Shown here: in pieces, positions 10,701-21,716 of the stretch
Layout of the letters: each line of letters opens with the position of its first letter
Position numbering within the stretch: position 1 is the first letter of the stretch
Source: Calliopum simillimum
Lineage: Eukaryota > Arthropoda > Insecta > Diptera > Lauxaniidae
Direction of reading: 5' to 3'
DNA length: 64,000 nt
NCBI GenBank assembly: GCA_951812925.1
Contig: OX638369.1
Location: forward strand, 15,405,329 to 15,469,328
The notes under the pieces: model-generated
What the model saw: only the letters and a program-made list of their open reading frames with translations
Told to the model about the DNA's origin: nothing
Database searches by the model: none
Position numbers and translations under genes: made by a program

Positions 10701-10789
10701 GGGCTTTTGATTTTGAAATAGATAATTGCTTCTTTTATATAGCACTTAATTTAAATAGAATCTCATATGTTATCTTTCTTATATTACAG

Positions 10790-11101
10790 TTTCATCATTG
10801 AGGAAAATGTTAATAACAATACTGGAATATCATTTTTTGCCATTTTTGATGGACATGGCGGTGAATTTGCAGCAGATTTTGCTAAGGATATTTTAGTAAA
10901 AAATATTTACAATAAAATTATTGAAACGACAAAATTACTTGGCAATCAGCAATCACTGGCAGCAAATGCTGCTAGTATCGATGCCGAGTACAGTGATTAT
11001 GATACAAGTCCATATCTCAACCGAAAATCAAATCGAAAAGATGAAAGCAATAAAGAGAATGAACCAGTAAGGAGGCGTGACAGTCTTCGAAAAACTCACA
11101 G
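10790..11101 (+). CDS. CG7115-like: PP2C exon (first visible)
   Basis: The acceptor is ATATTACAG and the donor is CACAG/GTAAGT. It starts on the third base of a codon and ends after two bases of one. It encodes the FFAIFDGHGG metal-binding motif and the start of the polar insert. The ATG at 10767 is in the intron and is not a start. Confidence 0.9.
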
Positions 11102-14100
11102 GTAAGTTAATGCATACGTTTGAAACACATAAGCATGCTGAAGGGCTAATTTTTCTAGACTTGGTATTTAAGTTCTATTTAAGTTCGTATTGAAACAAAA
11201 AAAACAGTATCTTTTTAGTTGGTTTCTTATATTTTGGAATTAGCCTTAAAACGTAAATTTGTTTTGTTAAATCAAAATATATTTTGAAGATTATAAAATT
11301 AACTAATAGGTGGTCTATTGTTAGAACTGTTTTAATGGTTGTCTTATAGAAAGTAAAAAAGCAAAATAATTAATTTATTGTTTTATATATTTTTTTTTTT
11401 ATGAAAAAAATTAAAAATGTTAAATGAAAGTTCATAAATGATTTTTCATTTACTTAGATTTTTTTAATTGATATTAATATTTTTTTTTTTTTTTTTCTAC
11501 TTCTGTATTGCTCAATTTATGGCGGCATTAATTTTGCATTGAGAAACATTTTAAACAAATAAATAAAATAAACATGTGCAAATCATTTAGTTCAAGTAAT
11601 TTTTGGTTTTTAAATAAATTACGCTACACCGCAGACAAAAGCATCAACAAATTCTTTAGTTAAAAATTAGACAGACATTGTTTTTTATTATGTATGATTT
11701 ATTTCTTTTTACAATTACATAGATATATACAATATCTTATCCTATTATTTCCATCGGCTATTGTGTATATACATTATATATTGTGGGAGTAGCTGTAAAA
11801 ATTTTAAAGCCCATGATTCTGAATGAACAGAAACGACCAGAAAACTTGGTGCAATTGTGCTACGCCATTTTCTGGGAGACATTAAATTAAATAAAGCAAG
11901 TGGGTGGCAGTGCAATAAACTTTACGAGAGGTCGAGGAATTAACCTACGTTCAGTTCGGCTCGCTGGGGTTTCAATGGTGGATCTTCTCTGTGTATATGA
12001 TTTGCAGGTGCATCGAAACCATCATGATCATTTGGATATGTATATTAAGTGAGCAAGGAATCTTTAGATCTTATACTGCAAGGTTGTCTTGCAGAGTCGA
12101 TAGGTGTGATGAAAATGTGGAAAAATCGGCTTTCGGAGTTTCATTTGTACAAGTTTTATGATGAAAAAAATGCAAACCCCAAAATCGTAGCTGATCATCT
12201 TCGCAAAATATCGCGAAAACACATATTCCATGTAAAAAAAAAAACTGAAAAAACACGAGAATCACAAAAAATAGTAATTTTCGATTTGTTTTGCGATGCT
12301 GAACTCGAATCCGGCTTAAGAGTTGCTCTATCTCATATAGTTTTTGAGATGTACTAACCTTAACAAGTGAAAGACCATTTTTGTTATTTTTTTTAAGCTA
12401 TAAATAACAAAAAAAAGTTCTAATCTTTCTCTTTAAAACCTAATTTGAATTATTTCGATGCCTTTATTTTTCTCCGAAATATCGTAGACTGAAATAATGA
12501 AAAAACATGTTTTTACACTTTTTGAACTTTTCAGTTACGATATTTCTGAGAAAAATAAAGATATCGACATAGTTTTAATTAGGTTTTAAAAGAAAATAGT
12601 AGAGTTCTTAATAACTTTATCGGAATTTACGGATGAACGTTTTTGTTTGTTTGGATTAGAATATCTCTGAGGCCAGATTCGCAAAAATAACTATTGCATT
12701 TTTTTTAACCATAAAACTAGTAGAGTAACTTCGGGTAATGTGATATAGGCGGGTAATGTGATATACCAGCATATTTCCTTAAATAAACAACTCTCGATAA
12801 TGATTTTTTCGTCAACACCACAGTAACTGAAAAAGAAACTTGCTGCAAGTTTTTGAGCGCCCACCTTTATTTATTCTGCCTTCAGTGTGGTAAAATCGAT
12901 TTAGTAGTGAAAAAAAAAAACTTTATTTGTGTGCTTTATGTTAGGATCTATCCTAAACTAAAATTGATATCATAGCCGCAATAGTAAATTCTGCTAGTGG
13001 GTGAATATACCTAACCATAAATCAATTGAATTTTTTATTTGCTAGAGAGTGTTTTTTTCAATAATAACCTGATTGTTTTAAAACTGAATTTCGGGTAATG
13101 TGATATAGTGCACTTCTGGCACCGAAAATATTTGATGTTCCACTCGCACTGCAAAATGATTCGCACGATGGTCTTTTGGCCCAAATCTAAAACGTTTTTC
13201 CTTATTAACAATTTGTTGGTGCAACATTTTTATATAAAGGTCACAGTTTTTAAGAAAAATGAGCTTAAGCTTTGTTAAAGCGATTTTAGTAATGTTTATC
13301 ACTCCTTACCTGAAGTAAAAGTTCCACAACTAAAGTTTCTTCATAACACGATGATCTTTTTGCCGAAAATGCAATTTGTTGGGATATGGGATATAGTATA
13401 TCACATTACCCGCCAATTTTGTTTTTTAACTTTTTTTGCCTTTTTTCAATTTTGTTGAAATAGCTTAAGATTGGCTGACGCTATAGAACTCCAAAATCAT
13501 AATATACTGCACAATACATCAATAAAACATAATACATAAAGTGATAGCAGCTATGCTTTGAAAACTACGAGTAATTTAAAAAACAAAAATGCCTATATCA
13601 CATTACCCGAACTTACTATATTTACAAATAAAACTCTGAAAGCCGATTTACATTTTCATAGCACCTATCGAGTCTTCAAGACGACCGTGACTATAAAGGG
13701 GATTGAAAATTCAATAAGTTTGATTTGAATTCGATAATCAATTTAAACTTCTTCCCGGAGCTGATGGGATATGTTGGCCAGGCGAAAATGATTTTTATGT
13801 AAAGGGTACAGGATTTCCACTACAATTTAATGATATATGTATTCGTTTTAAAGATATAGTGTTTTGAAGTTAAAAAAATATTACTGCACGAAATAAGCTG
13901 TGAGCCACTGTATTTTCAATTCAATTTAAACTTTTTCCAAATCAATTTACACTTTTTTCAAATCAATTAAAACTTTGGAAAAAACACGCTTACAATCATA
14001 TATCTCTGCACCTACAGGTGCTATCGTTATGTACCATATATTGATTAATATTGTGTCTACATGTAGTTGCAGAGATATATCATTTCAAACGTGTTTTTTT

Positions 14101-17100
14101 TTTTTTTTTTTTTGAAAGTTTAAATTGATTTGAAAAAAGTTTTTTTTTGATTTGGAAAAAAGTGTAAATTGATTTGGAAAAACAGGAGGTTAATTTGATT
14201 TGAAAACAGTTTATTTTGATATGGAAAAAGCTCTGCCGTAAAAATATATAAGGCCGCAACTTAAGTTACGGCCTTTTTAACTTTATTTCCCCATCGGATA
14301 AAGCAATTTTTTATCTATATTTTAGTCCAATCGCCAATTTTTTTTACGTTTTCCACTTCTCTTGCAAATTGCAAATAAAGAAATGTAAACATAACACCCT
14401 GCTTTCATATTTTTCATAATTAAAATCATAAAAGGCAGTAACTCCATACAAAAAAATATGAAAAATGAAACAGATTTTATAAGTAAGAGAAGTTGCTGCC
14501 TTTTCTGAATAAAAACAAAATTTTGATTTTCTCAAAACTATGAAAAACGAGTTGCGTCTTTTCATAATTTTACGGCAGAGCTTATTTTGATAAGCTTATT
14601 TTGATATGGACAAGTTTTTTTTGATTTGGAAAAAGTTTAAATTGAATTGAAAAAGGATCAATTTAGTGTGGAAAAGGTTTAACTTGGAGTGGAAGTCCTG
14701 TACCTGTACATAAAAATCATTTTCGCCCGGCCAACATATCCCATCAGCTCCGGGAAGAAGTTTTAATTGATTATCAAATTCAAATCAAACTTATTGAATT
14801 TCCAATCCCCTTTACAGTCACGGTTGTGTCTTGAAGACTCGATAGGTGGGATGAAAATCTAAATCGGCTTTGGGAGTTTCATTTGTTCTAGTTTTATTGT
14901 AAAAAAAAAATACAAACCACGAAATGCTGAATGCGAATCCGGCCTCAGAGATATCCGAATTGGGCTGAACGAATTTGAGGCTCCCAGAAAAAACACCAGA
15001 AAATTTTTTGGAAATAAAGCCATATGTTTTGTCATAAATTTTTGGAAATATGTAAAGCCAAAAATTACCTTAGAAGTAAGTTCGCATTATTCCCAAAACA
15101 AAATGGAAATAACGCCAGAATTTTTTATGTAATTTTTTCAGCTTTGTTTCCTATGGCATTATTTCCTATTTACTTTTTGGTTTTATTTCCAAAAATTAAT
15201 GCCAGAAAAAATTTTAAATCGATTTTAAGTTAATTTTAGTGGACAGAATTTCATTAAGGAAAGCTGAGCTAGCGGCTATTCATTGGTGAATGTTTGCTTA
15301 TTCGTAAATACGAGTTATTTTCCATTCACATGCATACGTATAACATATGAAAAAATACAGTTTGTAGTGTTTTCAATAGTTCTAACGCCATTAACTTCTA
15401 ATTTTTACATATGTTTGTACATTACTTTTCAACAAAACAAAACATAAATAAATAAATAAAACTAACATGCTTCTCATTCCTCAGTACGGCTGATGACTGC
15501 ACTAAACAACAGGCGACCAACCCAAAAGAGACCGATGTCTTCACATCAAAGCTGAATTCGCTGATGCGTGGCAAAGACAACATTTTCACAAGCAACAACA
15601 ACAATAAAGATGGTAACAGCGCAACCAACTCAGCTGGGCCACCACCAAACTTTGATGCCAAGTGTTATATAGAAAATGGAAAAATCAATTTTGGTAAAAT
15701 GATTACTGACGAAGTGTTAGCAGCTGATTACAAATTGGTTGAAGCCGCAAAGAAAACGGTTAGTATATTTCTACATATGTATATGCACTTTTATTTGTGT
15801 AAGTACAGATGTGTACAAGACTAATTAACTAATTTATATTTATTTTTATCAATAGATTAACATCGCAGGTACAACTGCGTTAATTGCTATCATACAAGGT
15901 AGTAAACTCATTGTGGCCAATGTTGGCGATTCCCGCGGTGTTATGTTTGACTCACGTGGATTTGCAATACCACTATCATTTGACCACAAACCACAACAGG
16001 TGACTTTATTTTTTGCCATCATTTTTTTTAAAAATGACTTGAACAAACTCTTTAATAACAGGTACGCGAACGCAAACGCATACATGACGCGGGTGGTTTT
16101 ATCGCTTTTAGAGGAGTTTGGCGCGTTGCTGGTATTTTGGCGACATCACGTGCACTGGGTGATTATCCATTGAAAGATAAAAATCTGGTCATAGCAAATC
16201 CAGATATTTTGACATTCGATTTAAACGATCATAAGTAAGTACATACATGTCATTAAATTATAAATACAATGATCGTGTACACTTTTATTGTCGATTATTG
16301 TTATGATTAAGGAAAGTTATAGCTGCCACACCCGTAGTTACAAAAGTAGTTGTACAAACGAAGTAGTTGTTTTAGGTCTGTACTGCGAATTACAATGCAA
16401 TTAAGATACGTTGCCTGATGGGTAACTTAAACTGAAATTTGCTACAGATCAGTTGCTTAAACTGGCAACTAAAGCAACTATCTTTTTATTGGATTCAAAT
16501 GAATGATAGTTGTGTCTTCTCCTCAAAAAAGATATTTTAGATGATCTAAAAAGTAGGCCGAGAACTGTTTTCATTAATCTTAGTACTAAGTATTAAAAAT
16601 AGTACTTTTTGCCATATAACTAATTTTTAAATGAAAGGTAATTTTTTTGCTTCCCAAAAAATATATTTTGGAAGGTCCAAAAAGTAGGTAACGCAGCGTT
16701 TTTAGAAGTTCAGTACTAAAATAGTAGTAAATTTAGTACTTTTTACCATTTACGAAAAATTTACTTTGTGGTTATAGCCTGATTCAATACCTTTTCAAAA
16801 ATGGTCTGAACATGAAACGTCCAAGTTATTGACAATTATGTGAGGAGAGTTTGTCACAATTTTCCAAATTTTTGCTTTCTTTGCATCCATTCACAAGCCA
16901 CAAAAAAAATCACAAAATTATGTTTTTGCCTTTTATATAAGGCATTAAACTAAACCATGTACCTAATTTCAGAAAATTCGGAAGGAGTGTGGCAAATTTT
17001 GTTACGTTAGTCATGGAATGGCAATTTTTCGGTTTTGAAAATGGTTTCGGGTGGTCAATCAAATGTTCTCTGAAATGAACCAAAGCTTACATTGTGCTTA

Positions 17101-18245
17101 ATTACACCAAAACGAAACTTTTGGTGACGGGTGAACGAAATTCCGAGCAGTTTTTTTTTCGAATCAGTCTAATACCCACTCAAATCATGTGAGGAGTAAG
17201 TAAGCCTTCAACTAACAACCTTTAAAAAACCTAAAAATTTCGTCGGCGTTATATTGTTTGCTCTGGTTCAGAATCAATCACAAAGAAGCCATGTTTCCAA
17301 GGGGAACTCGTGATTAAAATTCGCAGTTTCGTACTTCAACAACAACAAACAAACTTATTTCACAAATTTTTACAAATGGAAGATAAATATTAAGAAGAAA
17401 TAAAAACTACTTTGATTTTCCCGCTTATGACATTAACTGTCAAAAATAAATCTATTTCGGCCGATAGAAAACGGTAGGATTTAACGAAGATATTTATAGT
17501 ACTTATCACAGCTAAATCTCCGGTAGATACGTAGTATTTTAAGCTTTGCAATTGAATAGCTGAGTGCAAGAATATGTTAAGTGATAATTAAATAACTTTG
17601 AGATGATCAGCTTTTAAGTTGCTAAAATACCCTCGAATGTTTGGGTGTCGTTAGAAAGAAATTCCAACAAGCTGTAAAATGGTGCACTTTTGAATATAGC
17701 TTCAAAATATAGCATACTTTAAATTTGTTCTTTCCTTTTTTTAAAATGTCACTTGACATGTTCAACCACTCAGCTCTTCAATTGGTAATGTGATTTGAGA
17801 TGTAGCCATATTATTTGTTATACTAACCGATTGATAAAATAATTGATAATTGATGTATTTTTTCAAACATAGACCATCATTTCTTATACTCGCCTCCGAT
17901 GGACTGTGGGACACATTTAGTAATGAGGAAGCTTGTAGCTACATCAAAGACCACCTGAATGAAGCTGATTTCGGTGCCAAAAGCTTAGCCATGCAATCTT
18001 ATTATCGTGGTTCTGTAGATAACATAACAGTACTGGTGATTGTGTTTAAAAATGGAATGTATCGCATAGCATCAGCTAGCACAGCAGCAACTAAGTCATC
18101 ATCATCATCGTCGTCAGCGGCGACGGGAGCAGCCGCCACTTCTCTACCAGTAGCAGCATCAGCAGCAGTTATCAAAACACCCACGAGCGGAGCAGCCGTA
18201 TCGATAAATCGTTCTAATAGCGGTTTAAGTAACAAATTAAAATAA
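10790..18245 (+). CDS. CG7115-like: PP2C-family Ser/Thr phosphatase, PPM1L-like (5' part missing)
   Basis: Five in-frame exons encode most of a metal-dependent protein phosphatase closest to vertebrate PPM1L and fly CG7115: 10790-11101, 15485-15758, 15856-15999, 16062-16234 and 17873-18245. All junctions are GT-AG and the codons join cleanly. Conserved PP2C motifs appear in order: FDGHGG (metal site), GTTAL, ANVGDSRGV, the DHKP block, SRALGDYPLK, ASDGLWD and DNITVLV. Between the first two is a fly-type polar insert (NKENEP...NNNNKDGN), and the C-terminus is Ser/Ala-rich. The upstream motif around R-x-x-M-E-D and the start codon are absent, so earlier exons lie left of the window. PPM1L is an ER-anchored phosphatase acting on stress-kinase pathways in vertebrates; the same role here is inference. 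I compared these sequences from memory. Confidence 0.93.
12080..12320 (+). repeat. Partial copy of the fold-back repeat arm
   Basis: It shares GTCGATAGGTGTGATGAAAA, the phrase TCGGCTTTCGGAGTTTCATT and a later CGAATCCGGC with the arm at 14826-14960 in direct orientation, and with 13630-13690 inverted. It is a diverged, separate copy of the same family. Traces of the same text (TCCGATTCCGG, GAATTGCTCTAT) also occur near 28840. Confidence 0.65.
12420..12605. repeat. Short palindrome, arms about 75 bp
   Basis: Text around CCTAATTTGAATTATTTCGA on the left returns inverted and slightly diverged as TCGACATAGTTTTAATTAGG on the right, centred near 12510. No target duplication was identified. Confidence 0.65.
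12651..14972. repeat. Fold-back (long inverted repeat) element, interrupted
   Basis: The left arm (12651-12720 plus 13620-13840) matches the right arm (14690-14972) in inverted orientation, including CTCTGAGGCC, GCTTTGGGAGTTTCATTTG and GGGCGAAAATGATTTTTATG-like text. The interior (13900-14690) is a degenerate array of AAATTGATTTGGAAAAAG units in both orientations, with a second small palindrome centred near 14040. A short hairpin (AAGGCCG/CGGCCTT) lies at about 14249-14278. The left arm is split by the MITE at 12725-13617. Confidence 0.75.
12725..13617. mobile_element. TA-flanked MITE with internally repeated terminal motif
   Basis: The terminal text GTAACTTCGGGTAATGTG (left) and its inverted partner GTAAGTTCGGGTAATGTG (right) carry on as ATATAGGC. 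Dinucleotide TA flanks both ends (12721-12722 and 13618-13619). The word GGGTAATGTGATATA also recurs inside: directly near 12752 and 13092, and inverted near 13397. There is no transposase ORF. It sits inside the left arm of a fold-back repeat; the uninterrupted right arm shows the empty-site sequence. Tc1/mariner or pogo ancestry is inferred from the TA target. Confidence 0.75.
15485..15758 (+). CDS. CG7115-like: PP2C exon
   Basis: The acceptor is TTCTCATTCCTCAG and the donor is ACG/GTTAGT. It completes the split Ser codon of the previous exon and ends in phase 0. It encodes the Asn-rich polar insert (NNNNKDGN) and the helix leading to VEAAKKT. Confidence 0.88.
15856..15999 (+). CDS. CG7115-like: PP2C exon
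   Basis: The acceptor is TTATCAATAG and the donor is CAG/GTGACT; 48 codons in phase 0. It carries GTTALIAI, VANVGDSRGV and SFDHKPQQ, all diagnostic PP2C core blocks. Confidence 0.92.
16062..16234 (+). CDS. CG7115-like: PP2C exon
   Basis: The acceptor is TTTAATAACAG and the donor is ATAA/GTAAGT. It encodes RERKRIHDAGG, FRGVWRVAG, SRALGDYPLK and PDILTFDLN. It ends after two bases of a Lys codon completed by the next exon. Confidence 0.92.
16235..17872 (+). other. PP2C intron, 1.6 kb
   Basis: Bounded by GTAAGT and CAAACATAG. AT-rich; I see no repeat, RNA gene or ORF that I can support. Confidence 0.7.
17873..18245 (+). CDS. CG7115-like: PP2C last exon with stop
   Basis: Starts after CAAACATAG. 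It encodes FLILASDGLWD, SNEEACSYIK, FGAKSLAMQSYYRG and DNITVLVIVF, which end the catalytic fold. A Ser/Ala/Thr-rich tail of about 60 residues encoded by simple repeats (TCA/GCA) follows, to TAA at 18243-18245. A polyadenylation-type AATAAA overlaps the stop region (18241-18246), but later signals are more likely used. Confidence 0.92.
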
Positions 18246-19376
18246 AGACCCAAAAAATACTTATAACCTAATCCAATAACCAGATAAAAGTGCCCAAATG
18301 AAAAGCTTGCGAATATTTCACCGGTATTCTGAATTTTTTCTTGATATTCTAGTTATTAGTAAGTGCGCCCAATATGCGGAATACTATTTTGTATTGCATA
18401 CAATATTTTTGTTATATTTATTCTCCTCTCCTTGTGCCTGTTCCTACTCCTGCTCCTACACTCAATTTCTTGGTTACGTTTGTTCCTTTACTTTAATTGA
18501 AAAAGTTTTGAAACGAAAATTGGTATATCCAGTTTAATTAAATATTTTATTTTAATTGTCACCCTATTACTTGTGATTCTTCATTGGTATATAAACAAAA
18601 AACTTAAAAAATATCATTTGACTTGAACTGTGAGCAGCAATAGGTACAACTGGTATGAGGAAATTTAAAGACGCCAGATTCAAATTAAGTCAGAAATGGA
18701 AAAAGTCGGTGGATATATTAATTTTCGTTTCAATAAATTTTATATTATATATATGTTACATTAGATTTTGCCCCCTCTTGTTGTTAATCTCGTGAAATCT
18801 ATTTTTTCACGTTTTTTTTTTCTTTATTAAAAACAATCTCATTTTTACTTGCTTCTTTTATAAAACAATTGTTTTTTTATATTAAGTTTATCATTTTTAT
18901 GGATTTAAATTATAAATGAATCTTAATCTCATCAACATTATTTATTATGTACAACAAGTATGTAAATCAAAGTTTGTTATTCAAGCAAACTAATCAATTT
19001 AATAATTAAAACTGATACGAAATTTTTGCATTAAAAATTAATTAAAAAAAAAATTATAATAAATATTTAATATTTATACAATTTTTTTCATTTTACTGAA
19101 TATACATACCTGTGTCACAAAAAAAAAAAAAAATTGTAACTTTTCACTCATCGGCGTACTGCCCTATTGAACGGATATTTTGGGAACCGAATATTTCAGG
19201 AACGAAATTACTTTCTCTAATGAGCGGACCCTCACTTTTTTAATAAACAAGGATCGCTATTTATTTTATATACCTCCTTAAACAAACATATTCGCTGTTG
19301 TTTAATTTTTCAAGAAATAGGAGAAAGGCTGCCAACTTTCCTAAATCAAAATAGGGAACATGACGGGGTTTTCTAA
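18246..19376 (+). other. PP2C 3' UTR and downstream DNA
   Basis: No further coding sequence. It probably holds the PP2C 3' UTR; an AATAAA near 18730 is one candidate signal. The rest is AT-rich with homopolymer tracts and no recognised feature. Confidence 0.5.
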
Positions 19377-19472
19377 GGGGGTTATCGTGATTAAATATTT
19401 TCTCAGACTTCCGCGCATTCTCTATTGCAGTTTAAGAAAATTCCACGGGAATCTTGATTCACGATAACCCCC
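19377..19472. mobile_element. Harbinger-like MITE, copy 1 (96 bp)
   Basis: Ends GGGGGTTATCGTGA and TCACGATAACCCCC are perfect inverted repeats. The 3 bp TAA is duplicated on both sides (19374-19376 and 19473-19475), as in the PIF/Harbinger superfamily. The interior shares text such as TTCTCTATTGCAGTTT with two other copies in this window. Confidence 0.75.
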
Positions 19473-19872
19473 TAAGTGATTACAAATAATAAAAATCTAA
19501 GAAACCCACTTATTTTATGTGATGGTTTATTCCTTTTTTAATCATATTTCTCACATGTGTGGAATTTATTTACCAACTCCATGTTGGTAATTTTTTTAAT
19601 TTTAAAGAAATCAGTTAAATCTAAAGCACGTTATTAAAACTATAGTGAATTTTGTCGATTGATAAAACATAATAAGCGAGAAAACTTTAATGCAAACTAA
19701 AAATCTATGAAATGAGGGAAAACCAAGAAAAATATATTACTGTTCTCCATAGTGAAGGACGGTTTCAGCCTTAAATAAGTGTTTCCCTTGTTGATTAAAC
19801 ATGATTTAGTGATACACGCATATGGATATTCTTAAGAACGGAATTTAGAAACGCTGGAAACCTTTATTTTTA
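19473..19872. other. Intergenic DNA between two MITE copies
   Basis: 400 bp of AT-rich sequence. No gene, repeat or RNA recognised. Confidence 0.6.
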
Positions 19873-19978
19873 GGGTTATCGTGAAAAAATATTCCCGGGG
19901 AATTTTTCTACGACTGCCGTGCTTCTCCATTGCAGTTTGAGTAAAAGTCTCCGGGAATATTTATTCACGATAACCCCC
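19873..19978. mobile_element. Harbinger-like MITE, copy 2
   Basis: Begins GGGTTATCGTGA and ends TCACGATAACCCCC, with the same interior (CATTGCAGTTTGAG) as copy 1. It has lost two terminal G residues on the left. No clear target duplication. Confidence 0.75.
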
Positions 19979-20099
19979 TTTGTGAGGTTTGGGAAGAATA
20001 TGCATGAGCCATAAAATGGAGAGGATTGGTTAGTGTTAAGAAGCGTCACATAAAGGTTAAACTTTAAAAGAAAATGGGGGTAATATCGACAAATAGCTC

Positions 20100-20983
20100 C
20101 ATAGTTGCCCAGGGCGGTTAGAGAAGTAGAATGTAAGACCAACACCAATTATTTTTATCTCAACATTTTTTCCGAGCATACTTACCCCTTAGAGGGGCCC
20201 CCTGCAAAAATTACATATTTATGAAATTATCTTGCCAACTTCCAGGGAGCCTCGGATGGGGTAGAACGTAAGACCAACCTCCATTATTTTTGCCCCCTCG
20301 ACATTTTTTCTAAGCATACTTACACCTAAGGCGGACTTCCTAGTATAAATTACCTTTTTTATGAAATTGCCTCGTAAAAATTACTTTTTTATGAATTTGA
20401 CTCCTTCCACGTTCAGAGTGCTCATGGTGGGGTAGATTCCATTGTTCCATTATTTAGCTCCCTCCCTCCCCAACACATTTTCCGAACAAACTTTACTCCT
20501 TCAGGGGACTCAGCAAAAAAAAACTTTTTTATGAAATTAACTCCCATCACTTTCAGGGAGCCCCTTCTGGGGTAGAATGTAAGACGAACTTCCTTTATTT
20601 TTCCCCCTTAAAATTTTTTCTGAATATACTTGTCTCCTATCTCTACCCATAAGGGGGCTCCCCAGCAAAAATTAACTTTTTTATGAAATTGCCTTGTAAA
20701 AATTACTTTTTTTATGAATTTGACTCCCTCCGAGGGTGCCCATGGTGGGGAACACGTTTGCCGATCAAAGTTTACCCCTATATCTACCCGTTAGGGGGAC
20801 TCCCCAGCAAAAATTTACTTTTTTATGAAATTGTCTCCCATCACTACTCCCAGTGGAGTAGAATGTAAGACCAACTTCCATTATTTCCCCCCTCCCCCCA
20901 ACACATATTCCGAACAAACTTTACTACTCCTAAAGAGGACTCCCCAGTAGAATGTAAGACTAACTTCTAATATTTTTACCCCC
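20100..20983. repeat. Degenerate tandem repeat (period about 170-200 bp)
   Basis: At least four imperfect units share blocks such as TTTTTTATGAAATT, GGGGTAGAATGTAAGAC, CCGAACAAACTTTACTCC and CAGGGGACTC. The array is split by the composite at 20984-22090 and resumes at 22091 with the next block of the unit. No coding potential. Confidence 0.7.
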
Positions 20984-21007
20984 AAGGAACGGATTAAAAA
21001 CACGGCT

Positions 21008-21054
21008 ATAGTGACATATGTTTCGTCTTTCGCCACAAAGACTCATCAGACTAT
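21008..21054 (-). ncRNA. Hammerhead ribozyme, type I, copy 1
   Basis: On the minus strand this is an exact copy of the ribozyme at 21873-21919: the CTGATGA core, a 6 bp stem II, GAAA, a 3 bp stem III, the cleavage triplet GTC and a 5 bp stem I. It sits in the inverted left core of the composite, so the two ribozymes would act on opposite transcripts. Confidence 0.88.
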
Positions 21055-21142
21055 TTTTGTTGTAATTATAATTATATTTATTTTACTAAATTAATTATAA
21101 TTGAAAAATTGCAAGTTTGAAAACTTTTTGTGTTTTTGGTCT

Positions 21143-21210
21143 GGGCGGGAGACGAACCAAGGATCTCCAGGTTGGTAGCAGAAGTCGTTACCACTGCACC
21201 AGCCTTGCCC
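21143..21210 (-). other. tRNA-like region with Pol III A and B boxes, copy 1
   Basis: Minus-strand copy of the tRNA-like text at 21717-21784: A box TGGTGCAGTGG (21201-21191) and B box GGTTCGTCTCC (21158-21148). See the + strand copy for detail. Confidence 0.65.
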
Positions 21211-21396
21211 GGCTGCGAAGCCGACTTTTTGCCAGTTTTATTTGTGTGTTAATACGTATTGATATATCATAATTATTGTTTTGTGTTATTTATTGATATT
21301 TGGTATAGTTGTTCCTTTGGAACAAATTCAAAACCGATTGCAGGTGTTTCCACCTTATCAGGGCGTGTCACTATAGCCGTGTTTTTAATCCGTTCC

Positions 21397-21545
21397 TTGA
21401 TTTGTCATAATTATGTGTTAGAAAAATGCATTGATAGATTTATATGTAAATCGATCTTTGCAAATATATGACTAAAAGTTCAATTAAATAAAATCAATTT
21501 TCAATATAAAATGTCATTAAGTAACACACTTAAAAAATTCTTAAA
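21397..21545 (+). repeat. Direct repeat D1 of the composite
   Basis: About 149 bp starting TTGATTTGTCATAATTATGT and ending TTCTTAAA. It is repeated at 21942-22090 with at most one or two differences (for example CTTTGCAA versus CTTTACAA). It follows the shared ACTATAGCC-GTTCC segment in both places. Confidence 0.9.
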
Positions 21546-21716
21546 GTTATTTGGGGGAACACGCCCTGATAAGGTGGAAACACCTGCAATCGGTATTGAA
21601 TTTGTTCCAAAGGAACAACTATACCAAATATCAATAAATAACACAAAACAATAATTATGATATATCAATACGTATTAACACACAAATAAAACTGGCAAAA
21701 AGTCGGCTTCGCAGCC

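Larger units (their letters stand above)
11102..15484 (+). other. PP2C intron with nested repeats
   Basis: A 4.38 kb intron. From left to right it holds AT-rich unique-looking DNA (to about 12050), a partial repeat copy (12080-12320), a small palindrome (12420-12605), a large fold-back repeat (12651-14972) interrupted by a TA-flanked MITE (12725-13617), and unremarkable DNA to the exon. ORFs here are chance or repeat-derived. Confidence 0.7.

Noticed and set aside
12049..12357. A 102-codon + strand ORF in the PP2C intron
   Set aside because: It coincides with a partial copy of a noncoding repeat found elsewhere in the same intron.
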